The translations under genes were made by a program, and so were the position numbers. From Bagarius yarrelli (Eukaryota > Chordata > Actinopteri > Siluriformes > Sisoridae): a DNA stretch of 64,000 nt. Shown here one piece after another: positions 1 to 10,865 of this stretch. The DNA lies in the NCBI GenBank assembly GCA_005784505.1, contig VCAZ01000042.1:2848854-2912853 (forward strand), read 5' to 3'. Positions within the stretch are counted from its first letter, which is position 1. Each line of letters opens with the position of its first letter. The notes beneath the pieces were generated by a model, which worked only from the letters and a program-made list of their open reading frames with translations, had not been told where the DNA came from and made no database searches.

Positions 1-589
1 TTATACTCTGTATCGCTCATACAGTTGAGACATGCGGACACGGTAGACGTCAGATCAGCGGTTACCATCTCCGTTGCACTACTCGCATCACTGGGTGTGG
101 CTAAAGTAATTAAATGCCACAACTATCCGAACTCATAGACAGGATTCATCATTAGAATCGATAAACGTAACACAGAGCTCAGGAACGCACACACACAAGA
201 TAAAAAAAGAGGAAAATATTGGGATGTTGCCATGACAATCAACCCAGGGGGCAGAAGAAGTTATTAAATAAAGACAGGTTTGGTGAAGTTGTCAAGTAAA
301 CGTAGGTTCCTGGCACGTCCCGATCAACTGCTGCAGTGGTTACAGACTGACAGCGCTCTGCTTTTTTAATATGGACATCATAGTGAGGTGTTGTTTTTAA
401 TTATGTAAGATAATGAACACTGAGGCGCTGCGCTCCGAAATACAGACAGGTGTCTCACTCCGCTCGAGTTCCTGCCTCTATTAAAGACATTCCTCATCCA
501 GAGACGCCTGTTTATATCATTATAACAGCTGAGGGGATTAAAACACACAACCTTCTCATCTTCTCAAATAAATCACAGCACAGAGTTTT

Positions 590-1460
590 CAGATTCACTT
601 CAGTTTTTCATTTAGAAGATTTAATTCACACCAGTGATTCATTTTAATGATTTCTGAGTCGTTTAAATTCCTGATTCAATTCAGTGATTTACTTTACTAG
701 TTTCTGTTTCACTTACTTACGTATATCCAATTCACTCCACTGATTTACCTTACTTATATCTGATTCACTTCAGTGATTCAAATAACTTATTCAAGTGTCT
801 AAGTATCTAATTCACTCTATTGATTTCTGATTCACTCTAGTGATTTACTTTATCAATTTAAGATTTACTTCCGTGATTCACTCTATTGATTTCTGATTCA
901 CTCTGGTGACTCACTTTATTGTGTTCCGATTGACTCTGGTGACTCACTTTATTGTGTTCTGATTCACTCCTGTGATTCACTTTATTGATTTCTGATTCAC
1001 TCCAGTGACTCACTTTATTGTGTTCTGATTCACTCCCGATTCACTCCTGTGATTCACTTTCCCGATTCATTTGATTTCCGATTCACTCCCGTGATTCACT
1101 TTATTGATTTCCGATTCACTCCTGTGATTCACTTTATTGATTTCCGATTCACTCCTGTGATTCCTTTATTGATTTACTTCCGATTCACTCCCGTGATTCA
1201 CTCTATTGATTTCTGATTCACTCTAGTGATTTACTTTATCGATTTAAGATTTACTTCCGTGATTCACTCTATTGATTTCTGATTCACTCCTGTGATTCCT
1301 GATTTGATTTCTGATTTGATTCTGATTCACTTTATTGATTGCTGATTCTGGTGACTCACTTTATTGTGTTCTGATTCGCTTTATTGCTCTAGTGACTCAC
1401 TTCATTGTGTTCTGGTTCCCTTTAACGGTTCACTTTGATGATTTTCGATTCATTTCACTG
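590..1460. repeat. GATTCACT minisatellite, about 33-bp period
   Basis: A degenerate tandem array of units such as CGATTCACTCCTGTGATT followed by CACTTTATTGATTTC. The clearest copies, around 1080-1160, repeat every 33 bp, and each unit looks like two diverged 16-17 bp halves that both begin with GATTCACT. Copies become more divergent toward both ends. Similar GATTCACTT words occur near 2160-2190 and 2540-2645, on both sides of a hAT MITE, and in a 63-bp array at 4106-4466, so this is one local repeat family. Confidence 0.85.
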
Positions 1461-2050
1461 ATTCTCGAAAAAGATTTAAAGAAACTACAGCTAAAAAAAA
1501 TAAAAGAATAACAAGAAATGAATAGCAACCGAAATCATCCACGTGTCTGGTATAAAAGTGTAGGTGTCATTTTTAGGTGCTTCTTCTTCACCAGATCCAT
1601 TTAAATCAAACCCGACACACAGTGAGGAATAAAAAGGCAGCGCCAACACGAACTGTGTAATAACATGAAAATAAAAACAACAGTATGTGCTATTAGATGA
1701 TTAAAAACACACCCAGGAGAAAACACCAGAGTCCTGATTTACCACCGGGGTTGAATAGCGAGTGTTAATTTGCGTGCCGAGGTGGTGGGCGTCTGGTGGG
1801 CGAAGCAACATGCAAATGAGGTTTTTGTTTCTGTTCTAATTTCACTCTAAAAAAAAAAAAGAATATTATTTTTTATTATCTATTTATTTCTTATTATTAT
1901 AATTTTTTTTAATTATTATTTCGAAGATTGGAACACAAACACTGTTAAATACAATAGAAACATTGAGGTGTTCGTTAGGTTCACCTAGATCTTTACTATG
2001 TTCTCTTTACTGCACTAATGAATCATTATTAGGATTTGTATGTAACTGCA

Positions 2051-2053
<3 letters not shown>

Positions 2054-2127
<74 letters not shown>
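2054..2127. repeat. (GT)n microsatellite, 74 bp
   Basis: An uninterrupted GT dinucleotide tract lying in lrp4 intron 2. On the transcribed (minus) strand it reads (CA)n. Confidence 0.98.
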
Positions 2128-2128
<1 letters not shown>

Positions 2129-2203
2129 ACTGCAGTTCATGTAAAGGATTTCCTTAAGTGCTTCAATTCAGAGATTTCTGATTCACTTTAGGAATTCATA
2201 GAG

Positions 2204-2528
2204 CAGCGGTTCCCAACAGGGGGTCCCGACCTAAAAGGGGGCTTCAGTGAGGTCTGTGAGGGATCTCGTCATATTTGTAATAATAGTGTAATAATACCTG
2301 TAATTTCTCCTCCACAAAAATCGGCGAGTTTCACTGATTCACCTTTAAGCGATTGATAGTTATGAGCCAGACATACTGGACCCTGCAGGTGAGGAATAGC
2401 CCACCAATTCAGGTCACAGTGCTAGAAATACTGAAAACAGGAAATGCAGGAAATACCATGAGCGATAATATTATTAAATGCTTGGGGAAAAGGGGGTACC
2501 AGGTTGGGAACCAGGTTGGGAACCACTG
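2204..2528. mobile_element. hAT-type MITE
   Basis: The element begins CAGCGGTTCCCAAC and ends GTTGGGAACCACTG, a terminal inverted repeat of 14 bp with one mismatch. This is the CAG-GTTCCCAAC end typical of Charlie-like hAT elements. The flanking octamers TCATAGAG (2196-2203) and ATATAGAG (2529-2536) agree at six of eight positions, as expected for an aged 8-bp hAT target duplication. At 325 bp with no transposase frame it is non-autonomous. An extra GTTGGGAACC copy just inside the right end suggests a small terminal duplication. It interrupts GATTCACT repeat sequence. Confidence 0.82.
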
Positions 2529-2539
2529 ATATAGAGGAT

Positions 2540-2645
2540 TTCTGATGAAATCCAATGATTCTTGATTTAATTCAGTGATCCACTTTAGTGATTTATGATT
2601 CACTTCAGCAATCAGTTCAGTGATTCGATTCACTTTAGGAATCAT
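2540..2645. repeat. degenerate GATTCACTT repeats to the right of the MITE
   Basis: Units like TTTAGTGATTTATGATTCAC and CACTTCAGCAATCAGTTCAG resemble the 590-1460 array and the short patch at 2160-2190. They appear to be the same tandem family continued beyond the inserted MITE. Confidence 0.6.
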
Positions 2646-2761
2646 TTGAATACTGCACATGAAGTGAACAGTAACTATTCTGTTCAACCAATGACTGGAC
2701 TGCATTGATTTTTAGTTACGCCCACATGTCCTGGTGTGGTTTTTATGGTGCCTAGGAAAAT

Positions 2762-2858
2762 GTGTGTGTGTTGTGTGTGTGTGTGTGATATTCATATCAC
2801 AATCTTTCAACTATTTTGGAAAGATTCAGACAGCTCCTTGAGGGCTGCACAGTCATAG

Positions 2859-2890
<32 letters not shown>
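2762..2890. repeat. two (GT)n tracts
   Basis: Two dinucleotide tracts, at about 2762-2787 (slightly interrupted) and 2863-2890. No other structure is visible between them. Confidence 0.9.
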
Positions 2891-2893
<3 letters not shown>

Positions 2894-3552
2894 AAGATAA
2901 CGCTTGGCATATCTGCAGGTCAAGAATGCAGGCTTTGATGTCAAGCTTCAGAGAAGTGTGGATATCAGGGCTGGTTCCCTTACTGAACACACCTGCACAC
3001 ATGGAACACACAAACACACACTAACACACACACATATATGTATACCCTTCTAAGAGTATGTAGGTGTGGAGGATTTGCAGCAGGAAGCTGTAGAATGTGT
3101 GTTGCAGTGTTGCATGCTGGGGATTATGTAAATCAGATCAGAGGGAATGAAGGGATAAAGAAAGTGCTCAATAAACAAGAAGATGAAAGGAGCATCTTTC
3201 TTTTTCCTCCAGCTAAAGTAATAATCTCTCTGTCTCTCCCCCTCTGTCGGTCTGTCTCTCTCTCTCTATGTGTCTCTGTCTCGCTCTCGCTCTTATTTCT
3301 GAACTCTTTAAACTGATCTCCTATTGGTTAGGATTCCGAGAGCAGGGGATTATGGGTAGACTGTGGGCGAATTTGGCCCAGGATGGGCCATCCCACCTGC
3401 GGTGAATTAAGAAAAGATTCTACACACAAACACACATTCAGGTTCTTTTAACTCAGCAGGTGGTTGCAGTGTCTGTGTATGTATGTGTATGAGAGAGATT
3501 TGAAGGCTAACTGTTAGTGATTGTGTCAAACAGATCACATACCGTTTCTCCA

Positions 3553-3553
3553 C

Positions 3554-3582
<29 letters not shown>
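3553..3582. repeat. (CA)n microsatellite
   Basis: A perfect CA tract of about 30 bp in lrp4 intron 2, roughly 120 bp downstream of the exon 2 donor in the direction of transcription. Confidence 0.95.
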
Positions 3583-3584
<2 letters not shown>

Positions 3585-3675
3585 TGCATAACCGTTTCAT
3601 TTATTTTCTGCAAAACCAGAAAAATATTTTAGTAAATTAATCTACTCCCAAAAGAGCCTGTTGACTAATTTACGC

Positions 3676-3697
3676 GTGTGTGTGTGTGTGTGTGTGC
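3676..3697 (-). repeat. (CA)n tract directly after the exon 2 donor
   Basis: On the transcribed strand the donor GTGAGT is followed at once by about 10 CA units. Intronic CA repeats close to 5' splice sites are known hnRNP L binding and splicing-control sites in other genes; a role here is inference. A (GT)n-type tract sits at the other side of the exon (about 3856-3874). Confidence 0.9.
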
Positions 3698-3703
3698 ACT
3701 CAC

Positions 3704-3850
3704 TACAGCCGTCCTCGTCGCTGTGGTCTCCGCAATCGTTGTCTCCATCACACTGCCACTGCGCCGGAATGCAGGTGCACTCGCCAAACACACTTACAGC
3801 ACACGTGAAGTGATTCTTGCCACATGAACACTCGGTGCTGCTGTACACAC
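3704..3850 (-). CDS. lrp4: lrp4 exon 2: first LDL-receptor class A module
   Basis: This 147-bp internal exon encodes the N-terminal extracellular part of LRP4, the single-pass receptor that binds agrin and activates MuSK at the neuromuscular junction and also modulates Wnt/BMP signalling (known for the family). The translation contains the six-cysteine LDLa pattern, with segments HFTCAV, GECTCIPAQWQCDGD and the calcium-binding DGDNDCGDHSDEDGC. From memory this is nearly identical to the first LDLa repeat of vertebrate LRP4, and the CSCGKNHFTC start is typical of LRP4 rather than LRP1/2 or LDLRAD proteins. On the minus strand the acceptor is TTCGCAG, ending just above 3850, and the donor is GTGAGT at 3703-3698. 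The exon starts in phase 1, completing the G codon left by exon 1, and ends with one base (A) of the next codon, which fits the Ile that follows in LRP4. Both flanks are dinucleotide repeats. Later LDLa, EGF and beta-propeller exons are outside the window. Confidence 0.95.
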
Positions 3851-4105
3851 CTGCGAACAAACACACACACACCCACAACATAAATCTTTCATTTATGATT
3901 AGAAGTGTTCCTGGTTAAGAAGCGTGTTAGTGATCTTTACTCCGATCATTTATTTCCTGCTTTACCTTTTATGGACTTTTGTGGGTGTCGCTTAATGCAA
4001 ATGAGTCGATAAGGAGGTAAATCAGCTTTTCTAAAACTTTTACACACTTTAGTACAAAATCAGATTAGAGCTTTTCACTTTACTTTAAATAATTAGTTTG
4101 ACTGC

Positions 4106-4466
4106 TAAATCATGTAAGTGATTCACTTTAAAGATTTCTGATTCAATTGAAATGATTCACTTAATTCACAAACCATGTAAGTGGTTCACTTTAGGGATTT
4201 CTGATTCAATTGAAATGATTCACTTAATTCACAAACCATGTAAGCGATTCACTTTAGGGATTTCTGATTCACTTGAAATGATTCACTTAATTTGATTCAC
4301 TTATTTCACAAACCATGTAAGCGATTCACTTTAGAGATTTATGATTCACTTGAAATGATTCACTTAATTCACAAACCATGTAAGCGATTCACTTTAGGGA
4401 TTTCTGATTCAATTGAAATGATTCACTTAATTCACAAATCATGTAAGTGATTCACTTTCTGATTCG
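4106..4466. repeat. 63-bp tandem repeat, about 5-6 copies
   Basis: Copies begin CAAACCATGTAAG, continue GATTCACTTTAGGGATTTC, then a GATTCAATTG segment, and end ATGATTCACTTAATTCA. The period is 63 bp with few differences between copies; one copy carries an extra GATTCACTTATTTCA segment. It shares the GATTCACTT core with the 590-1460 array on the other side of exon 2, so two higher-order forms of one simple repeat flank the exon. Confidence 0.88.
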
Positions 4467-4569
4467 ACACACATCGATCCTTTTTTCTCGTTGGTATCTA
4501 CATGTCAATTTAAAAATTGAGCTTTAAACCGGCAGTAGAAAGGCCACACCCACAAGCTGCAGTCTCTAT

Positions 4570-4570
<1 letters not shown>

Positions 4571-4607
<37 letters not shown>

Positions 4608-4880
4608 CTCTAGAAGTGTGTTACTGCTGCTGTGTTTTTCCTTCTGCTTCAGTAGAGACTGAATAAACATTTAAAAGCCTATTTAACTGGTGTGTGTGTG
4701 TGTGTGTGTTTACAGCCATCTCTACACCTGCAGCCTCCTTTACACACCACACACTTTCACGCAACATAAAATACATTACACACAATGTAGTTCACCCCAC
4801 TGTGTGTGTGTGTGTATACACTCGTTTTGACCATTTGTCCAGACTTCTCTAACACACACACACACACACACACTTAACAA
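4571..4880. repeat. cluster of CA/GT microsatellites
   Basis: Tracts lie at about 4571-4605 (CA), 4690-4710 (GT), 4801-4815 (GT) and 4852-4873 (CA). They have opposite orientations and could pair within one transcript. Confidence 0.9.
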
Positions 4881-5460
4881 GACCACACATGTTGCTCTGA
4901 ACAAAGCCCAGTAAAGGTTGTTGAAACAGAATTCTCATTTTTTCTTTCTTTTGCTTTCTTTTGCTTTACTCTTTATCTTTCTCTCTTTTCTTTCTTGCTG
5001 TTTTTCTCTTTTTTTAAGTATTTTTATCTCTTTTTATGTCTATTTATTCTTCTGATTGACGTCTTCATGACTGTGACCTGCGACGGGTTGTTAGTCACTC
5101 TCTTGCACATCAGAATCGGTTGTTCGCACATGATGTCATTGTGGGACTCTAAAGAACCGGACGTAAGTTTTCTCGATAGGAAACACACCGCGCAGTTACA
5201 CCGTGGCTACAGGAAGAGTAACGCCCGCGCGCTGAACACACTGCTGCTCAACTCTTCATATATATTTCTGTCTTATATATTTAATTTAAAACAACAGATA
5301 ATACGAGCAACTCCAAACTTAACAGTTCTACAAATTACAGACGAGCATGAAAAAGTTCTCCTGTCATGTAATTACACTGAACTGTGATGGGTTCTCCATT
5401 TAGTTTGGTGATAGCTATGTTTCAGCAGATCTTTGAGAATAATCAAACTAATAAAGTACG

Positions 5461-5690
5461 ACGGTCACTTGACTTACGACTGTCCCAACTAACGAGTTTG
5501 TCGAGATACGAGTCGTCTCTCTGTCGATTTTTTTGCTTTGAGTTGCGAGCTAAAATTGGGTTTACAGGCAGCTTCAAACACCCATACGCCAGTTAGCGTA
5601 GCGAACACCACAGTGAACGCCGTAACATCCGCCCAGCATCCCACGTCTCACTCGGTGGCTACTCAGACATACGCGTTAGTGTAACAGGCT
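5461..5690. mobile_element. fragment of a mariner-like MITE (CAGTGGTACCTTG family)
   Basis: The stretch starts with TCACTTGACTTACGAC and continues with CGAGATACGAGTCG and GAGTTGCGAGC. It also contains CATCCGCCCAGCATCCCA, which recurs inverted near 50216-50242 within a second copy whose end reads CAGTGGTGCCTTGAATTAC. The right boundary is uncertain. No transposase is encoded. Assignment to a Tc1/mariner-type MITE rests on the end sequences as I remember them from other fish. Confidence 0.55.
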
Positions 5691-5981
5691 AAACTGTTTA
5701 TTGGGTTTGAACGTGATCATTTTGTGTCAGCACTCATTCTGTGTGTGTGGGTAAATGCATTTTTCCCCTCTGGGCTAATGCTAATGCTAAGACGCGAAGC
5801 TGCTTTAAATGCTTATTGCTACGGTAACCGACAGGACAATATTAAAATGCATTTGTTATTGTTGAGCTTTTTGGTTCTCGATGTCGTTAATTCATCAACT
5901 GACGAAAAAAAAGTGTGATTATTCGTGATTTCGTAAGCTTTAATTATTTCTTTAGTGTCTGGGGAACAAGATAGTTGTTTA

Positions 5982-6316
5982 CACTGATACCTCGTGCATT
6001 CGTGTTTCTAAATTCGTGAAATTTTCATTGAAACTTAACTAATTTGCATCTGCGATTTTAAGTGTAAAAGCCGCGGTTTATTTTCCCGCATCTCAGTTCG
6101 AAACACGCGTGTATTCCGTGTGTGTTTTCAGTTCCTTTTTTAAAGGGTAACGTATGAAGCTACTTTGGGGGCAAGATTTTGGTCATATTTAGGGTTGAAA
6201 CTCTAGAAATAAGCATTTATCAGCATTTTTTTGTGACTCGTATCAAACATTCACGATTCCTCCTGCTCCGCGATGGGTTCTGGAACCCAACCTCGCGAAT
6301 GTTCGAGGTATTAATG
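5982..6316. mobile_element. mariner-type MITE with TA target duplication
   Basis: The ends CACTGATACCTCG and CGAGGTATTAATG form a 13-bp imperfect inverted repeat, flanked on both sides by TA (5980-5981 and 6317-6318), the Tc1/mariner target duplication. The 335-bp interior has motifs such as GGTTCTGGAACCCAACCTCG near the right end but no coding capacity. It lies about 300 bp from the related fragment at 5461-5690. Confidence 0.7.
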
Positions 6317-6688
6317 TACATCTTCTATCTCAATTCTTGGCAAATAATTTCGATCAGTAAATATTCACTCCTCTTTATGATGTAAGGATAAAGTTTTACT
6401 TGTTGGTTAATTTTCTGTTTATATATTTATCCTTTGAAATACTGTTTAAACCACTACAATACAAATTTTACTTGTTAACCTACATTGTGTTTTTTTTTTA
6501 TTTATTTTTTTAATTTCTGGCCCTTATTGCATCATCCAAAACCACATGACTGCAAACACACTATAAAAAGTCCAAGTTAAGGTTTACCGCGTTCGGTCTC
6601 TTTCCTCTGTCAGATAACAGGAAGAGTGTGAGTGCACCGACACACTCGGGATATTTAATGGTCTACACGACAGAGTAATACATCCAGT

Positions 6689-6838
6689 GACCAACACACA
6701 CACACACACACACTAGGTATGAATATAGTTGTTGTCAACCACTGTAACCGGGAGCGACGGTAACCACAGCGACTGAGGGGGCCCACCAAACTGAGGGATT
6801 CCAGATGTGCTGGTTTTGAAAGCTAAGACAAGAAGAAA

Positions 6839-6892
<54 letters not shown>
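6689..6892. repeat. two (CA)n microsatellites
   Basis: CA tracts at 6689-6712 and 6839-6892 (54 bp, perfect). The sequence between them has no recognisable element. Confidence 0.95.
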
Positions 6893-6893
<1 letters not shown>

Positions 6894-7077
6894 GCAGTCT
6901 TACTTTCAATTGATGATGTGCCAAACAATATTCTATGTACATTTTTCTAACATGGAAATATGAGACGTGGGGGCAGGGCTTCACACTGATGGGCGGAGAC
7001 AGCGCAGGGCTTGAGCTTATTTGTTTGTATATTTAGACCTCCCAGCCTTTCAATCATTCAATATGTAGTTCACACAC

Positions 7078-7079
<2 letters not shown>

Positions 7080-7133
<54 letters not shown>

Positions 7134-7255
7134 CCACAGAGTCACCGGGGAGGTCTGGCCCTAATTAATGTGCCGATCTTTGCTGTCCTCCCCAGGATGT
7201 GACCACTGGCACAGAGACGAGTGTGTGTGTGTTTTTGGTTGTGTGTGTGTGTGTT
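7080..7255. repeat. (CA)n at 7080-7131 and (GT)n at 7221-7255
   Basis: A 52-bp perfect CA tract is followed about 90 bp later by an interrupted GT tract. The two complementary tracts could form a hairpin with a short loop. Confidence 0.95.
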
Positions 7256-7667
7256 ATTGAAGAGTGTATATTGAAAGGAACACCCAGCAGATGCCACTGC
7301 TGAGGGTTGTTTTCATTAATGCACTCACACACTATTTATTTACCTCTGAACACACACATATTACAGTTTAAATGCTGTGGTTTTGAGGTGTTTTCACATG
7401 GACCACCCTCAGGCTTCACACTCCGCTCCCGCCCCCCACTCCCTCTGTGCAGTTACACACCAGCGTGTGCAGTCGTCATGCCGAGGGGTTTTACAATATC
7501 ATTCTGTTGTTTATGAGTTAACTTTGAGTGCATCGTGAGCAGGTGTGTGTTCCTATATTAGAACTTTGCCAAACCATCCCATAATATCCTCATAGGGCTA
7601 TGTGAGGTGTTTAGTATATCCAAATCGTTTGGTATGTGTAAATCAGTGTGTGTTTTCCGGATGATCC

Positions 7668-7734
7668 ATTTTTTTTTTTTTTTTTTTTTTTGTGAATTTC
7701 CCACTGGGATGAAGAAAGTATCTATCTATCTATT
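7668..7734 (+). mobile_element. 3' end scrap of a non-LTR retroelement
   Basis: A T run is followed by TGTGAATTTCCCACTGGGAT and then AAGTATCTATCTATCTAT. This resembles the common fish retroelement tail GAATTTCCCC..GGGATCAATAAAGTATCTATC. A better-preserved tail of the same kind is nested in the hAT element at 33.3-33.8 kb. Only the terminal tens of bases are present. Confidence 0.55.
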
Positions 7735-7947
7735 CCTCTCTCCGGATTCTGAAGTACACATACGATGGACGCTTTACTGTCCCATAATCCCGCGGGAGAG
7801 AAGACTCCTCATATTCCAAAATGGTGGAAAGAACAAGAGTTTAATGTAACTTTAAACACATCAGGATAAAAAACACTGTAGTACAATGTAAGTACCGACT
7901 TAAGTATTAGACATTTGTCATGTTCTGTTTCTCAGATGCAGAGCCAC

Positions 7948-8900
7948 TTACAGCAACACTATCCAACATTTGCTCACGGTTCCATCATGTGGTTGATAAA
8001 CACAATTGTTTGTTACCGGCGCCGTAAATATTGTTTACTAATGAAGTGTTTTCAGCTATGATACATTTTGGTCAGTTACCCGGATATGCGGCCACCTGCG
8101 AGATCCATTCACATTAGTGTCGTTGTTTACGTTCATTGCTGCCAGTATGACTGACTTCAGGATTGATGATGTAATGTGAAACAATCAATACACGTAAAAT
8201 TGTTGACTAAAACTAACAGAACCCGTAAATGGAGAAATTAGCCTTGTCAGCTAACCATGTCCACCGAACAGGTAAAGTAGCCTGTGTTACACTACATTCT
8301 ACTATATTTTATTTATTGTTACAAATAGAAAAGTAGTATTATAGACTAGCCTAGCATGCTAACTATAGATAGCGATAACATTAGCATACTCAACAAACGA
8401 ACTGCTCAATAAAAACATTTATTGTGGTTTGTTCGTCATTATTTGCAGGCATTAAACTAAATTTCCCAAAGAGACACGACATGCTAACTATGAAAAGATC
8501 ATAATGTGCTCGCAATCAAGACTGACAACATTACCATATCTGTGAACCAATGGTGCGTCAATAAACAACCTGAACACAGACAAATAACAAAAAAGATCAA
8601 AATTACAGGAAAGGAAAAAATATATACATATAAGACTTACAAATACAGTAGCACAAAGACAAATCTCATTCATCTCACACCACAGAGTGTGCACCTGCTC
8701 GATATAGCAATAAAGCAGGTCACACTCTTCCACTGGTATGAGATGGGAGGAGCTGTGTTTATCGACCCGATCATGAAGTGTAATCGTAAACGTTAGGAGG
8801 CTGATCAGGTTACAGTAGCAGTAAGATTCGACCGGTTAAGAGATGTTCTAACATTAAAATCGGTTGAGAGACATTATAAAACTACATAGTGTTGCTTTAA
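7948..8900. mobile_element. 953-bp DNA element with AAGCAACACTAT terminal inverted repeats
   Basis: The left end TTACAGCAACACTAT matches the reverse complement of the right end ATAGTGTTGCTTTAA at 14 of 15 positions. Both ends carry or abut TTA/TTAA. The interior is AT-rich with only short chance frames, so this is a non-autonomous element. The superfamily is uncertain: ending in TTAA could suggest piggyBac, and a 3-bp TTA/TWA duplication could suggest Harbinger. Inference only. Confidence 0.6.
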
Positions 8901-9249
8901 TGTTCCTCAGTAGTTCAGGAAATCTTTGTCAGATGTGTTTTTCCATAGACTGAAAACTACTGACCACTGGAGACCGAATTATAGACGGGTTTTTCTGTTA
9001 GTGATGATATAAGTGACTGTAGACCAGTCTGATCTATCTCCTCCCATCATTTTATCAGCAGTTCGTTTCAGTCTGCAGATCTTACAGAAACATGATGTTT
9101 GTTTTCCACACTATTCCATGTGACCTCTAGATCAATTAAATTAGCTCATCTGACCTTAAACATCATACAAAGTCACAGAGATCAGATTTCAGGAAATTAT
9201 GGTTATTATTTTTGGAAATCCTGAACCAGACGAGTAAATGTATGTGTCA

Positions 9250-9655
9250 AGTCAAGTCACCTTTATTTCTATAGCGCTTTTAACAATCAGGATTGTATTA
9301 AAGCAGCTTTACAGAATCAGATCAGAAAAGACAATATTAAACACTTATTATAACACTTAATTTGACGGATATCTATAAATTTAGAGCCCCCAACTAAGCA
9401 AGCCAGAGGCGATGGCAGCAAGGAACCAAAACTCCACCGGTGACAAAAACGGAGAAAAAAACCTTGGGAGAACCAGGCTCAGTCGGGGGATTAGTTCTCC
9501 TCTGACCAGATAAACCAGTAGATTACCCATGCTGCAGCAAAGATTCTGTGGTCTTGTCCAGATGGCCGGATGTGTCAAAGTGTGTGAAGGCTTGTGCACC
9601 AGTAAACAGTTCGATTTGGTTCCTGTTCGCTTGAACCACACATCATTGTCAAATA
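9250..9655 (-). mobile_element. L2/CR1-type LINE 3' end
   Basis: Read on the minus strand, the fragment contains TGAGCCTGGTTCTCCCAAGG, GGAGTTTTGGTTCCTTGC and GCCTCTGGCTTGCTTAGTTG, and ends GCGCTATAGAAATAAAGGTG plus a TGACT repeat tail. This is the 3' untranslated region of a fish L2-like LINE. It shares its terminal logic (AAAGCTGCTTT...AAGCGCTATA.AAATAAA plus short tandem tail) with the LINE at 61.4-62.8 kb. It is 5' truncated with no reverse transcriptase sequence left. Confidence 0.78.
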
Positions 9656-10865
9656 TACACTTTTTACCACGATTCCAAACACTGCTGACTTCCCTAAAGT
9701 CCTAGCCGTCTGTAGGGGTCTAAATTGTCTGTCTGAAGATCCACCTTTCATTTGAAGAGGATGTTAAACTTATACTCTGAGCTTATTTAGCTGAGCCGAG
9801 CGCTTGCTTTTCCGCAGCTGCACATGACCTCAGATAATTATATCCTGTATTAATAGCAGCGTACATTTTAAAGGTAACAGAAAGACTCGATCCTGATCCT
9901 CTGAAGTCCAACATGAGGGCTTGATTTATACGACGATGAAGAATCTTTTCAGCCATATGGTACATTGTAGCGGATTTTTGTCTTTGCATATGACAACTTA
10001 GTAAGTTAGTGTGAGAGTGCAGGGTCGAGCTGTGATACAGTGCTGAAGGAGCATGGCAGTACTGAGGACTAAACATTTATTTTCTGGTCAACAACTATTT
10101 CAACCACTGCTGCTATTTTTTAGGCAGTTGTATTAGTTGTAAGTCCAACAGTAGAAAAGAACTTGCCCATCCACAGCTTCCTCATGTGCCTGTTATCGTA
10201 TCATATAACCCCAGATCACCTTGCAAACTTGTCCTTCTGTCCTCACTTGGCCATTTATTATTCAGATAATAATCAGCCAATATATATATATATATATAAG
10301 AAAGTTGGATACATGTTTACAGCCATAATTTTGTTTTAAAGAAATAAACCCTAATAAACAGACACATAAAAGCTTTCTAAAAGCAGGAGGAAAGTATCTG
10401 AGGTGGAGATGGAGGTCAGAAATTATCCCAATGACACGTTTTTTTGGAAAAGTTAGAAAAAGGAGGTTGAACAATAACGGATGTGGGATTAGAAAAACTT
10501 CTATAAACCTTGGATTCGTAGTGACAGAAAAGACAAATGAAAATAAAAAGTAGGGAAACAAAGTTGATCTCATTTGGAAGAGCCGTTAGGGAACTTCTAC
10601 TCTGAAGCACAGAGCTAAAGCCATTTTTCCGTCATGCTCCCGATTATTGATGTTGTCCTAAAGGGGCCGGTGTAGGAGCAACCTTTTATCCTAACTAAAG
10701 TAAAGTCTAGTAACAGCCAAGATAAACCAATTAACCAGGTGGAATCGAGTGTGTCTCCTGTTTGCCTGGAACAAAAACATTCTTAGCAGGTACTAACTGA
10801 CCTCGCTGTTGTGATCATTGTGTGCCTCTGGTCACATCCATGACACACAAATCTTCTTTCCACCT

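Larger units (their letters stand above)
1..3703 (-). other. lrp4: lrp4 intron 2 (start only; continues past the left edge)
   Basis: This is everything downstream of the exon 2 donor in the direction of transcription. The next LDLa exon of LRP4 (an LPTC...FHC type module) was looked for in the minus-strand frames and is not present, so intron 2 exceeds 3.7 kb. It contains the GATTCACT tandem array, a hAT MITE and several (GT)n/(CA)n tracts. Positions 1-590 and 1460-2050 hold nothing I can name apart from short A/T runs. Confidence 0.8.

Noticed and set aside
4106..4466. CRISPR-like array from regularly spaced repeats
   Set aside because: The 63-bp units are contiguous without unique spacers, and the genome is a vertebrate's.
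4995..5387. 130-codon plus-strand open frame with a hydrophobic start
   Set aside because: The first 30 residues come from a T-rich run translating to Phe/Leu, and the rest has no homology I recognise.
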